Source of the DNA: Deltaproteobacteria bacterium
GTDB taxonomy: Bacteria; Desulfobacterota; Binatia; Binatales; Binataceae
Length of the DNA: 10,848 nt
Direction: 5' to 3'
Assembly: GCA_003161515.1 (NCBI GenBank)
Contig: PMOH01000104.1
Coordinates: 1 to 10,848 of the forward strand
The notes under the pieces are model-generated. The model searched no databases. It saw nothing but the letters and a program-made list of their open reading frames with translations, and was not told where the DNA came from. Positions 1 to 7,058 of the stretch are shown in pieces. Each line of letters starts with the position of its first letter. Position 1 is the first letter of the stretch. The translations under genes were made by a program, and so were the position numbers.

Positions 1-191
1 ACCCATGCGATCTCGTCGACGCTGGCGGAAAAGCTGCCCTGCATGTGCGGCAGCGCGACATTGACGATCGACGTGTCGAGCACTTCGAGAGTCGTGCCGA
101 GCATCACGGCCAGCGCGATCAGCCATTTGTGGCTCGAGGATCCGTACTCGGGAAAGTCAGTTCCAATCGGGGATGAAGCTGCGACTGCCAA
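1..191 (-). CDS. DHA2-family MFS transporter (EmrB/QacA-like), N-terminal fragment
   Basis: This is a 5'-terminal gene fragment running leftward off the window edge. The frame is open from a TGA at 219-221 to base 1. It encodes a short polar leader, then a first membrane segment (WLIALAVMLGTTLEVLDTSI) and the continuation VNVALPHMQGSFSASVDEIAW. The VLDTSIVNVALP stretch is the motif found at the end of helix 1 in 14-helix drug:H+ antiporters such as EmrB. The family exports drugs or metabolites across the inner membrane, usually with a membrane-fusion partner; none is visible here. The first usable start in frame is TTG at 191, without a clear ribosome-binding site. A GTG/ATG pair at 107-102 lies inside helix 1 and is less likely. 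The substrate cannot be inferred. The gene is divergent from the ppx block. Confidence 0.8.
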   Translation of the reverse strand, partial: MAVAASSPIGTDFPEYGSSSHKWLIALAVMLGTTLEVLDTSIVNVALPHMQGSFSASVDEIAW

Positions 192-363
192 GCGATGCGT
201 CCGTGCGGCGTGCTGATTTCAGATTAAGCCTGACTGGTCTCCGAGGATACCGCGAAAACAAATTCGACACTCGGCGTTCATCGCGGCGTAACGCGCATCG
301 CATCTAATAGTCGCCGGAAGAGTGCGCGAATTTTTTGCCGCGCCGTTGCGGATGTGGGGCTAT
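192..363. promoter_or_regulatory. Divergent intergenic region between MFS gene and ppx block
   Basis: About 170 bases separate the two outward-reading genes, so promoters for both the transporter and the five-gene phosphate-related block should lie here. I see no convincing -35/-10 pair and no clear operator palindrome. The rightmost part, from 322, could be coding if ppx uses its GTG start at 322 rather than a later ATG. Placement as a promoter region is inferred from gene orientation only. Confidence 0.3.
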
Positions 364-1917
364 ATGGATGACATCGAGCGCGTGGGCAGCTACCTTCTAT
401 CCATGCGGCTGGGAGCGATCGATGTCGGATCCAACTCCGTGCATATGATCGTGGCGGACGTGAGCCGCGAGGGTCACCTCGAGGTCGTCGATCGCGTCAA
501 GGAGATGGTGCGCCTGGGACGGCGCTCGTTCACGACCGGACGCCTCACGACAGAATCGATGGACCTCGCGGTGCGCGCGCTGACGAACTTCAAACGGCTG
601 CTGCGAGTGCGCCGGGTCGAGAAACTGCGCGCAGTCGCGACCAGCGCGGTGCGCGAGGCGCGCAATCGCACCGAATTCATTCGCCGCATCAAGCGCGAGA
701 CGGGACTGACGGTCGAAGTAATCTCCGGCCTCGACGAGGCACGCCTGATCTTCCAGGCCGCGCGTCATGCGCTCGGCCTCGACGGCGGACCGCATCTGCT
801 GGTCGATGTCGGCGGTGGCAGCGTCGAGTTGGTGCTGGTGCGCGACGGCAAGCCGCTGTGGATGCGCAGTGTGAAGCTCGGCGCCGCGCGGCTGGCAGAG
901 AGATTTCTCCTCGACGATCCGCCGACGCGCGATCAGTTAAGCAAACTTGACGCGCATCTCGAACGCGTCATCGGTCCTTTGATGCGCAAGGCGCACCGCG
1001 CAGGCGTGGTTCGCGCGATCGGAACCTCGGGCACGATTAACACGCTGGTCGCGATGGCCCGATCGTCGCGCGGCGAGGAACTCGGCCGACTGCATGGCGC
1101 GAGCGCGTCCGCCGGCGAGATTGCCGATCTGTCGCGCGACCTGGTCGAGGCCAACGCTGCGCTGCGCGTCGATCTCCCCGGGATGGACGCCAAGCGTGTC
1201 GACCTGATGCCCGCCGCGGCCGCCTTGGTGAACTTCATCCTCAAGAAATCCGGCGCGCCGGAGCTGGTCGCATGCACCTGGGCGCTGCGCGAGGGCGTGC
1301 TGCTCGGACTCGCGCACAAGATCGATTCGCGCTCCGCCGTCGATGCCCGACGCCGCTCGGTCAACGCCCTGGCGACTCGCTTCACCGGCAGCAACGAGCA
1401 TGGCAAACAGGTGGCGAAGCTGGCGCTGAAGCTATTCGACGCGACTGCGCCGGTTTTGGGCCTCCCCAAGTCCTCGCGAGAACTCCTTGAATTCGGGGCT
1501 TTACTCCACGATATAGGCCACGCGATTGATCATGACCGCCACAATCGCCATTCTTACTACCTGATTAAGAATGCGGAGCTGTTCGGCTTCGACACTGACG
1601 AAATCGAGGTCATCGCACAGGCGGCTCGCGGGCATCGCAAGCAGGCCCCGAAACTCGATTCGCCGGATTTGAAATCGCTTAGCCCCGCCAAGCGCCGTGT
1701 GATCAGAGGCCTCGCCGCGATTTTGCGTGTCGCCGACGCGCTGGATCGGAGCCACTTCGGTGTGGTTAAAAATATCGAGGTCAGGTATTCGCCCGGTCGT
1801 GTTATCGTCGGAGTCGATTCGAAGCGCGAGAAAGCGGACCTCGAACTGTGGACATGCGAGAGAAGAACCGACCTGCTATCGAGACTGCTGGATCGCCAGG
1901 TGGTGCTGGAGCGCTAG
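364..1917 (+). CDS. ppx: Ppx/GppA family phosphatase with C-terminal HD domain
   Basis: Likely exopolyphosphatase and/or guanosine pentaphosphate phosphohydrolase, a cytoplasmic enzyme that removes terminal phosphate from polyphosphate or pppGpp. With the ATG at 364 the protein has 517 residues, close to the usual 500 or so for two-domain Ppx/GppA. The N-terminal actin-like fold shows the phosphate-1 motif DVGSNSVHM (about residues 20-28), EVISGLDEARLIF, the second loop DVGGGSVEL (from D148) and GTSGT (from G220). The C-terminal part is an HD domain with an intact LLHDIGHAIDH (H382, D383) followed by HRHSYYL and GHRKQ. Starts at GTG 322, ATG 352, 364 and 403 are all in frame. The ATG at 403 begins exactly at the conserved domain, and 364 has a GGGG stretch 4 nt upstream. 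The gene overlaps the next one. Ppx versus GppA specificity cannot be settled from motifs. Confidence 0.92.
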   Translation: MDDIERVGSYLLSMRLGAIDVGSNSVHMIVADVSREGHLEVVDRVKEMVRLGRRSFTTGRLTTESMDLAVRALTNFKRLLRVRRVEKLRAVATSAVREARNRTEFIRRIKRETGLTVEVISGLDEARLIFQAARHALGLDGGPHLLVDVGGGSVELVLVRDGKPLWMRSVKLGAARLAERFLLDDPPTRDQLSKLDAHLERVIGPLMRKAHRAGVVRAIGTSGTINTLVAMARSSRGEELGRLHGASASAGEIADLSRDLVEANAALRVDLPGMDAKRVDLMPAAAALVNFILKKSGAPELVACTWALREGVLLGLAHKIDSRSAVDARRRSVNALATRFTGSNEHGKQVAKLALKLFDATAPVLGLPKSSRELLEFGALLHDIGHAIDHDRHNRHSYYLIKNAELFGFDTDEIEVIAQAARGHRKQAPKLDSPDLKSLSPAKRRVIRGLAAILRVADALDRSHFGVVKNIEVRYSPGRVIVGVDSKREKADLELWTCERRTDLLSRLLDRQVVLER

Positions 1918-2720
1918 AAGCGCCGGCCGCCGAGCCTTCGAACCCGCCCAACGGCCACGTTACGTTATCCTCGAACGGCGCAAAGCCCGCGGCCAGGACC
2001 GCGCCGAAGACTCTGCTCGAAACTCCGCATCCTTATAAGGGACGTCTGATTTGCGTCGAGGGCATCGACGGCTCGGGTAAATCGACGCAACTGCTGCTGC
2101 TCGAGCGATGGTTGCGGTCGCGCGGTTACCCGGTCCATTTCACCGAGTGGAATTCGTCGCGGCTGGTGCGGCGCTCGATGCAACGCGGCAAGAAAAAGAA
2201 TCTCCTGACGCCGACGACCTTCTCTCTGCTCCACGCCGTCGATTTCGCCGATCGTCTGACCTATCAGATCCTGCCGCCGCTGAAGGCCGGCATGATCGTG
2301 CTCGCCGATCGCTACGTTTACACCGCGTTTGCGCGCGACGTCGCGCGCGGCGTGCATCCCGATTGGGTCCGTTCGGTGTATAGCCCCGCGCTGCGCCCCG
2401 ATCTGACGCTCTACTTCCGCGTGCCGATCGACATTTCGCTCGAGCGCCTGCTTTCAGGACGCGCCAAGCTCAAGTACCACGAGGCCGGCATGGACGTTGG
2501 CCTGTCGGCCGATCCAGTCGAGAGCTTCCGAATGTTCCAAAGCCGCGTGCTCGAAATTTACGATCAATTGACGACCGAGTTCGGGATGCGCCCGATTGAT
2601 GCGAGCGCCGAGATCCCCGATCAACAGAAGGTCGTGCGTAAGATGGTTCAGGAAATACTTGGCGACTACGATCTTAAGCGAGCGAACGGAAAGAATGGCG
2701 TCACGTCACAGCCACGATAA
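1848..2720 (+). CDS. Thymidylate-kinase-like P-loop protein, paralog 1
   Basis: A 290-residue P-loop protein of the thymidylate kinase (dTMP kinase) fold. Residues 1 to about 65 form an Ala/Pro/Asn-rich, probably disordered extension. The kinase core then follows: Walker A GIDGSGKST (G72, K78, S79), an EWNSSRLVRR loop where dTMP kinases have the RE-GGT type loop, LTPTTFSLLHAVDFADRL, and LADRYVYTAFARD with the DRY at 154-156. The RPDLTLYFRVP strand and a lid-like segment AKLKYHEAGMD come next. The start must be GTG 1848 or ATG 1854, because no later ATG, GTG or TTG precedes the P-loop. The gene therefore overlaps ppx by 64-70 nt in another frame. The dTMP-binding S-x-A-Y-Q signature is altered to T-A-F-A-R. 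The placement among polyphosphate genes suggests a role other than housekeeping dTMP kinase. Fold is confident; substrate is unknown. Confidence 0.85.
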   Translation: MDMREKNRPAIETAGSPGGAGALEAPAAEPSNPPNGHVTLSSNGAKPAARTAPKTLLETPHPYKGRLICVEGIDGSGKSTQLLLLERWLRSRGYPVHFTEWNSSRLVRRSMQRGKKKNLLTPTTFSLLHAVDFADRLTYQILPPLKAGMIVLADRYVYTAFARDVARGVHPDWVRSVYSPALRPDLTLYFRVPIDISLERLLSGRAKLKYHEAGMDVGLSADPVESFRMFQSRVLEIYDQLTTEFGMRPIDASAEIPDQQKVVRKMVQEILGDYDLKRANGKNGVTSQPR

Positions 2721-3444
2721 GACGTGGTACGGCCATGGCCTGCCGTACGTCACGAAAAAGCGGTTGCCCGGGCATTTGATTGCGATCGAAGGCACCGACG
2801 GCGTCGGCCGCTCCGCGCAAATCGATCTGCTGCGCCCGTGGCTCGAGCTCGAAGGCTACGCTGTCAGTAACACCGGATGGACGCGCTCGCCGCTGCTTTC
2901 TGAAACGATCAACGAGGCCAAGGCCGGCCATCAGCTCACCGTCACGACGTTCTCGCTGCTCTATGCCGCGGATTTTGCCGATCGCCTCGAGCACGAAATC
3001 CTGCCCGCACTGCAGGCCGGCTTCATCGTGATCGCCGATCGCTACATGTACACCGCGTTCGCGCGCAACTCCGTGATGGGCGCCGACCCGGATTGGACGC
3101 GCGAGGTCTTCGGCATGGCGCTGGTGCCCGACCTCGTCCTCTACCTCGACATCGACGTCGAATCGCTCATCCCGCGCGTCATCATGGGCAAGGGAATGGA
3201 TTACTGGGAATCCGGGATGCATCTCGCGCTCGGCACCGACCTGTTCGATTCCTTCGAACGCTACCAGAGCCGCTTGATCGACGAGTACCGGCGCTTGTCC
3301 AGCGAGTTCGGCTTCATCTCGGTCGATGCGCGCCTGCCGATCGAAGATCTGCAGGGCGAGATTCGAAAACACATCGCCGAATATCTGTCCGGTTCCAACG
3401 GCAAGTCGCGCGACAACAACGGCGCATCAGGCACCAAGGAATAG
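2695..3444 (+). CDS. Thymidylate-kinase-like P-loop protein, paralog 2, with degenerate Walker A
   Basis: A 249-residue tandem paralog of the preceding gene, with the same domain order: P-loop, TVTTFSLLYAADFADRL, IADRYMYTAFARN (D115-R116-Y117), VPDLVLYLDIDVE, and a lid-like segment ending in SRLIDEYRRLSSEFGF. The Walker A is GTDGVGRSA. The invariant lysine is Arg39, and the residue after the serine is Ala instead of Thr. These changes usually abolish or strongly reduce phosphoryl transfer, so the protein may be a pseudokinase, a regulatory partner of paralog 1 or an altered enzyme. The remaining core is well kept, with no stop or frameshift, so it does not look like a decaying pseudogene. The ATG at 2695 follows a GGAAAG ribosome-binding site and overlaps the upstream gene by 26 nt. 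An upstream start at 2596 would add 33 residues unlike the family. Confidence 0.83.
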   Translation: MASRHSHDKTWYGHGLPYVTKKRLPGHLIAIEGTDGVGRSAQIDLLRPWLELEGYAVSNTGWTRSPLLSETINEAKAGHQLTVTTFSLLYAADFADRLEHEILPALQAGFIVIADRYMYTAFARNSVMGADPDWTREVFGMALVPDLVLYLDIDVESLIPRVIMGKGMDYWESGMHLALGTDLFDSFERYQSRLIDEYRRLSSEFGFISVDARLPIEDLQGEIRKHIAEYLSGSNGKSRDNNGASGTKE

Positions 3445-3449
3445 CAACG

Positions 3450-4547
3450 GTGGTAGATGCCTCGCGCTCCGAAGCGCCGCCTCGCAGAGTGACCCTTTCG
3501 CCCGGAGAAACCGTCGCCGACGCCGCGCGCAAAGCGATCGCGTTCGGCGCTGAATCGCTGTTGCGCAATCAGAGTGCGGCCGAATCCGGCGATGCCGAAC
3601 CTTTGCATCAACTCCGCGTCGCGACCCGGCGTCTTCGCGCGTCGATCGAATTGTTCTCGAGCGTCATCTACGCCGCGCAGCTCAAAATCTTCCGGCGCGA
3701 CCTCCCGTGGATGGGCGCCATGGCCGGCGGCGCCCGCGAATGCGACGTGACCTCGGCTTTGATCGCAGCTCGCGCTGCGAAAATTGATCCCGATCTGAAA
3801 GACGCGATCGCGCCAATGCTTGCGGCGCTCGACCAAGGACGAAAGTCTGAGCACACCAGGCTGCACGAGCTGCTCGCATCGAAACGTTATCGGAATCTGC
3901 TTGCGAAACTCACGCATCCGGCGATCAAGAAAGTCGGCGCCGATCGCCGGCTCGGCATCGTCGCCGCGCAATTGGTCCGCCCGGCGTCGCGCAGTGCGGC
4001 TCGGCTCGGCGAAAAGCTTGCCCACGACACTCCGCATCCGGTTTTTCACAAGCTCCGCGTTCGCATCAAGCGCCTGCGCTACGAGCTCGAGATGATCGCG
4101 CCGCTCGGAGCGAAGCGCCACCGTAAAACTTTGAATCGACTCGAAGAGCTGCAGGAACTGCTCGGCCTCTATCACGACACCGTCGTCGCCACCGCATGGC
4201 TGATGTCGTACGCGGAAACGTCCGCCGCGCCGCCCCGCACCATGCTTGCGGCCGGCGCGTTGATCCAGTCGCTCAGCAGCCGCGAAAAGAAACTGCGCCG
4301 CCAATGCATGCGAGCGTGGCGGCGGTTCGAACGATCCGACGCTATGCACGACACGCTCGAGGAAATTCGGCGCGCCGGCAGATTGGCGCTCAAGCCCGTC
4401 AGCTTACCATCGCCGATCAGCGAAAATACTGAGAACGATGAATCCGATCCGCCGAATCCATCGCAAGTCGCGCGGGACGATAACGACGACGCGCCACACT
4501 CCAATCACGATTCGAACTCACATTCCGCCACGGAAGCGATTTCATGA
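3450..4547 (+). CDS. CHAD domain protein (polyphosphate-binding helical domain)
   Basis: A 365-residue protein covered mostly by a CHAD (conserved histidine alpha-helical) domain. The two signature repeats are visible: LHQLRVATRRLRASIELF (H53, R56, R60) and HKLRVRIKRLRYELEMI (H200, R203, K207, R210). CHAD proteins bind inorganic polyphosphate through these basic surfaces and are often found near ppx, ppk or CYTH genes, which fits this operon. After about residue 310 the protein ends in a tail rich in Asp, Asn, Ser and Pro that is probably disordered. The GTG start at 3450 lies 5 nt after the paralog 2 stop, with an AAGGA ribosome-binding site at 3436-3440. The same frame is open upstream into the kinase gene, but that part is not CHAD-like. 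The stop overlaps the next start as ATGA. It likely acts as a polyphosphate scaffold or targeting factor. Confidence 0.92.
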   Translation: MVDASRSEAPPRRVTLSPGETVADAARKAIAFGAESLLRNQSAAESGDAEPLHQLRVATRRLRASIELFSSVIYAAQLKIFRRDLPWMGAMAGGARECDVTSALIAARAAKIDPDLKDAIAPMLAALDQGRKSEHTRLHELLASKRYRNLLAKLTHPAIKKVGADRRLGIVAAQLVRPASRSAARLGEKLAHDTPHPVFHKLRVRIKRLRYELEMIAPLGAKRHRKTLNRLEELQELLGLYHDTVVATAWLMSYAETSAAPPRTMLAAGALIQSLSSREKKLRRQCMRAWRRFERSDAMHDTLEEIRRAGRLALKPVSLPSPISENTENDESDPPNPSQVARDDNDDAPHSNHDSNSHSATEAIS

Positions 4548-5044
4548 GAGTCTATATTCTGCGCCACGCGACCGCCGAAGAGGCCGCGTCGAGCGGTGAC
4601 GACGGCGCGCGCAAGCTGACTGATCGCTCGAAGGAAAAAATGCGCGGCGCTGCCGCCGGCCTGCGCGCGATGGGGCTTAAGTTCGATGTAATCCTGACCA
4701 GCCCGCTCGTGCGCGCTGCCGAAACCGCCGAGATCGTTGCTGCGGCCTATGAAAACACTCCGCCGCCGCAAGTCCTGCCCGCGCTTGCGACCGGTGTGGC
4801 CGCCGCCGAAGCAGTGAGCGCGTTGCGCCCATTTTCAAAGCATGAAGACGTGATGATCGTCGGTCACGAACCCCAACTGAGCGCGGTCGCGTCGATCATG
4901 CTGGCCGGCGCGGCGGACGTAGCTCATATAAAATTGAAAACCGGCGGATGTATCGCGATCGATCTGCCCGCCCGCTTCGACCGCGGCGGCGGCGAACTGC
5001 GCTGGATGCTAAACCATCGCCAACTCCGCACGATGCGCAAGTAG
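4544..5044 (+). CDS. sixA: SixA-type phosphohistidine phosphatase
   Basis: A 166-residue single-domain member of the histidine phosphatase (phosphoglycerate-mutase-like) superfamily, the size of SixA. The N-terminal MRVYILRHATAEE holds the RH catalytic pair (R7, H8) in the RHA-x-AE form common in SixA. LTSPLVRAAETAEI provides the second conserved arginine, and VGHEPQLS holds the second catalytic histidine (H108). The late GGCIAIDL strand is also SixA-like. SixA removes phosphate from histidine residues, for example on phosphorelay HPt domains or on the PTS-Ntr protein NPr. The start overlaps the CHAD stop by 4 nt (ATGA), which implies translational coupling. It closes the forward operon. Its natural target here is unknown; a phosphohistidine or a polyphosphate-related substrate linked to the neighbouring proteins is possible but inferred. 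Confidence 0.9.
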   Translation: MRVYILRHATAEEAASSGDDGARKLTDRSKEKMRGAAAGLRAMGLKFDVILTSPLVRAAETAEIVAAAYENTPPPQVLPALATGVAAAEAVSALRPFSKHEDVMIVGHEPQLSAVASIMLAGAADVAHIKLKTGGCIAIDLPARFDRGGGELRWMLNHRQLRTMRK

Positions 5045-5052
5045 CGCGTCGC

Positions 5053-5658
5053 TTAGTCCCAGATCATCTTCACCGGGATTTTCTCCGGCTTCGCTCCCTG
5101 CGTCCCAATCGCGCTCTCCGGGAATTTGTCAGCCATCCAGATTTTACCCGGCGTCAGCGCCGTCACGACGCCTCGCGGCCTGACCTGATCGCGAACGTGG
5201 ATCGCGCACGACCATCGCGCCGGCGCGCCGTTCACCGACGACAGCGTTCCCGTCATCGCCTCGCAAATCGAACCGTCCGACAACTGAAAGATCCAGGGCT
5301 CTGCCTTTCGAGCCGGATGCGACGACTTAGGCAGCGGCTTGCTCAGCTTTAGAATGAACCCGTCGGCTCTCAGAGCCGGATCGGCGCCACACACAAGCTG
5401 CTCACGATTTCCCGCCACCGCGAAACACGGATCGCTAATTGAATTTCCCATCGAGCATCGCCACGCACCGGGTCGAGGCGCCGCTATCGATTCAGTCCAG
5501 CAAGAGCCGTCTTTCGTGTCAGCGCCACTCGGAAGCGTCGGCGCAAATCGAACTATCTTGGTCTCGGTAATCGTCAGAGGACTGACCGGCATCTGCGGCC
5601 ACACCGACGTAGCGCAGAGCATCAGCAGGAGGCTTGCTAGAAATAGAACGGTTCTCAC
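5053..5658 (-). CDS. Small secreted protein with six cysteines, function unknown
   Basis: I do not recognise a named family. From the GTG at 5658 the protein has 201 residues. It starts with a clear Sec signal peptide (MRTVLFLASLLLMLCA, then SVWPQ) and should be exported; no good lipobox is present. The mature part has six cysteines in contexts GSCWTES, WRCSMGN, DPCFAV, LVCGAD, SICEAM and WSCAIH, which could form three disulfides. The pattern CW...WRC..GN.I.DPCF looks like a conserved core of secreted uncharacterised proteins, but I cannot name it. The GTG is 4 nt after the stop of the GH71/GH99-like gene, so the two are probably co-translated. A longer frame back to 5778 would bury the signal peptide and overlap the upstream gene by over 100 nt, so it was rejected. 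It converges with sixA, with only 8 bases between the stops and no visible terminator. Confidence 0.75.
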   Translation of the reverse strand: MRTVLFLASLLLMLCATSVWPQMPVSPLTITETKIVRFAPTLPSGADTKDGSCWTESIAAPRPGAWRCSMGNSISDPCFAVAGNREQLVCGADPALRADGFILKLSKPLPKSSHPARKAEPWIFQLSDGSICEAMTGTLSSVNGAPARWSCAIHVRDQVRPRGVVTALTPGKIWMADKFPESAIGTQGAKPEKIPVKMIWD

Positions 5659-5662
5659 GGTC

Positions 5663-6982
5663 TCAAGGTATCGGCAGCGGCAAATTCGGGGAAGGGGGAG
5701 TTCCGGAGTGGACCGCCGCCGTGGCAGCACCAGCGAGGCTGAGATACCAGTCGCTCGGCAGCGGGCAGCCGTCCGCATCGAGCGAGACGAACGAATATCC
5801 TGGCGGGATTCCAGTCACGGGCGCTCCTGCGGCATCGGGCAGCATCTTGAACATCGCGGTGCCTTCATTTACCTCGTCGAACATCGCGCCATAGAGCATC
5901 GTCGCGCCCGCCCCCAACGCGTCATACACCTGCCGCCAGTAGAAGCGGCCGCAGTCGCGCGGAATCTGGTTGCTCGGCGTAGCTGGCTGGCCCAATGCGC
6001 GATTGGTATTGGCGAACGAATAGCCGGGAAACAGCACTGGCATATAGTCCACATGCATCCGGCGCGTGGCCGCCAGATCCGGCTCCAACACGATCGTGCG
6101 ATAGCCGTCCGCGCCAGCCTCGTCAGTGAAACGGCCGACCGACCACGGGCTCAGCACACCTAGCTTCCGATAGACCTCCTGCCATTTGGGGTCGGACGAG
6201 GCATCGAGCCTGCCCGTTCGCCAATAGGACGGCACGCCGCCCATCAGCGTCACCCCGCCATACTTCTTGCTCGTCTTTTTGAGCGCTTCGAGCAAACCGA
6301 TGGCCTTGGCGGGAGTCAGCGGTCTGCCAGCGAAGCCGAGCCCCCACAGTGCAAGCAACGGATGCCCGCGATGGTGCAGGTAGGCCGGACTGCTTGTGAC
6401 TCCGCCCTGCTCCAGCTTTTTCCAATCTTGCGCGACGCTCAGAAGATTAGCGCTGGTCAGTCCGGTGAGATCGTACATGACGAAGAACACGCGCCCGTTG
6501 TCCTCCGCCGCCTTGCGGACGTTGGCCAGCACGATGTTGCGCGCTTGCAGCGTCGCCGGGTCGAACAGGTCCACCGCGAATCGTTGCAGCGCGACGCCGT
6601 CCAGCCCGTACTGCTGCATCCAGGCGAATTGTGTCTCCACCGTCGCTGGGTTCGCATCGCTGAAGAGATCAACCGGATTTCCGCCGGCGTCGAGCATCGT
6701 GGTAACGCATCGCTGCGCCGCTGGATAGTCCGCCGCATTCGGCAGATTGTCCACGGTCGGGTCTGATCCCGTAAACCAATGCCACCAGCCAACAGTGGTG
6801 CCGTCGCCCGGGCAGTTGAACCACCCTTGGTAGCCCATGATCAACTTGCCCGTAAGTGTGCTGCGGTCAACGCTCGCCGCGCGAAGGGTGTCCTGCGCGT
6901 GGGCGAGCCCGGAAGCGATCGCGATACACCCGACGGTAGCGAGAGCCAACAGCCAGAGGCGTTTTCGGATCGAGAAGTTCAT
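5663..6982 (-). CDS. Secreted GH71/GH99-like glycoside hydrolase domain protein
   Basis: A 439-residue exported protein. The N-terminus MNFSIRKRLWLLALA through GLAHAQD is a typical Sec signal peptide with likely cleavage after AHA. The mature protein begins with LIMGYQGWFNCPGDG and GWWHWFTG, and later has QYGLDGVALQRF, FFVMYDLTGL, HHRGHPLLALWGLGF and AMFDEVNEGTAMFK (D369, E370). This succession is characteristic of bacterial GH71/GH99-like (beta/alpha)8 domains often annotated as xylosidase/arabinosidase-like. GH99 enzymes are endo-mannosidases and GH71 enzymes are alpha-1,3-glucanases, but the substrate of this bacterial subgroup cannot be told from sequence. The acidic residues in FDEVNEG and YDLTG are candidate catalytic or substrate-binding positions. 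The ATG at 6982 has only a weak AGG upstream. It lies 76 nt downstream of the OPT gene and just ahead of the six-cysteine protein. Confidence 0.82.
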   Translation of the reverse strand: MNFSIRKRLWLLALATVGCIAIASGLAHAQDTLRAASVDRSTLTGKLIMGYQGWFNCPGDGTTVGWWHWFTGSDPTVDNLPNAADYPAAQRCVTTMLDAGGNPVDLFSDANPATVETQFAWMQQYGLDGVALQRFAVDLFDPATLQARNIVLANVRKAAEDNGRVFFVMYDLTGLTSANLLSVAQDWKKLEQGGVTSSPAYLHHRGHPLLALWGLGFAGRPLTPAKAIGLLEALKKTSKKYGGVTLMGGVPSYWRTGRLDASSDPKWQEVYRKLGVLSPWSVGRFTDEAGADGYRTIVLEPDLAATRRMHVDYMPVLFPGYSFANTNRALGQPATPSNQIPRDCGRFYWRQVYDALGAGATMLYGAMFDEVNEGTAMFKMLPDAAGAPVTGIPPGYSFVSLDADGCPLPSDWYLSLAGAATAAVHSGTPPSPNLPLPIP

Positions 6983-7058
6983 AACCTAACGGCCGGTAGA
7001 CAAACGTACTATGCGCTGGAAATCACGCGTCAGCAAACCGGTGCGCGACTAAGAATGT

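Noticed and set aside
2040..3370. Tandem kinase-like genes as an assembly duplication artefact
   Set aside because: The copies share motifs but differ widely in sequence and length, so they are diverged paralogs and not a recent duplicate or misassembly.
3093..3449. Upstream extension of the CHAD frame
   Set aside because: It is Arg/Ala-rich out-of-frame translation of the second kinase-like gene. A GTG at 3450 with a good ribosome-binding site marks the real start.
3261..4349. Long minus-strand open frame (362 codons) opposite the CHAD gene
   Set aside because: Its translation shows no family motif and it lies antisense to a clear CHAD gene. Long antisense frames are common in GC-rich DNA.
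5659..5778. Upstream extension of the six-cysteine protein
   Set aside because: It overlaps the end of the GH71/GH99-like gene and would place about 40 Arg-rich residues before a clear signal peptide.
5339..6163. Plus-strand open frame of 274 codons
   Set aside because: It is antisense to the two secreted-protein genes, is Arg-rich, and has no recognisable motif or start signal.
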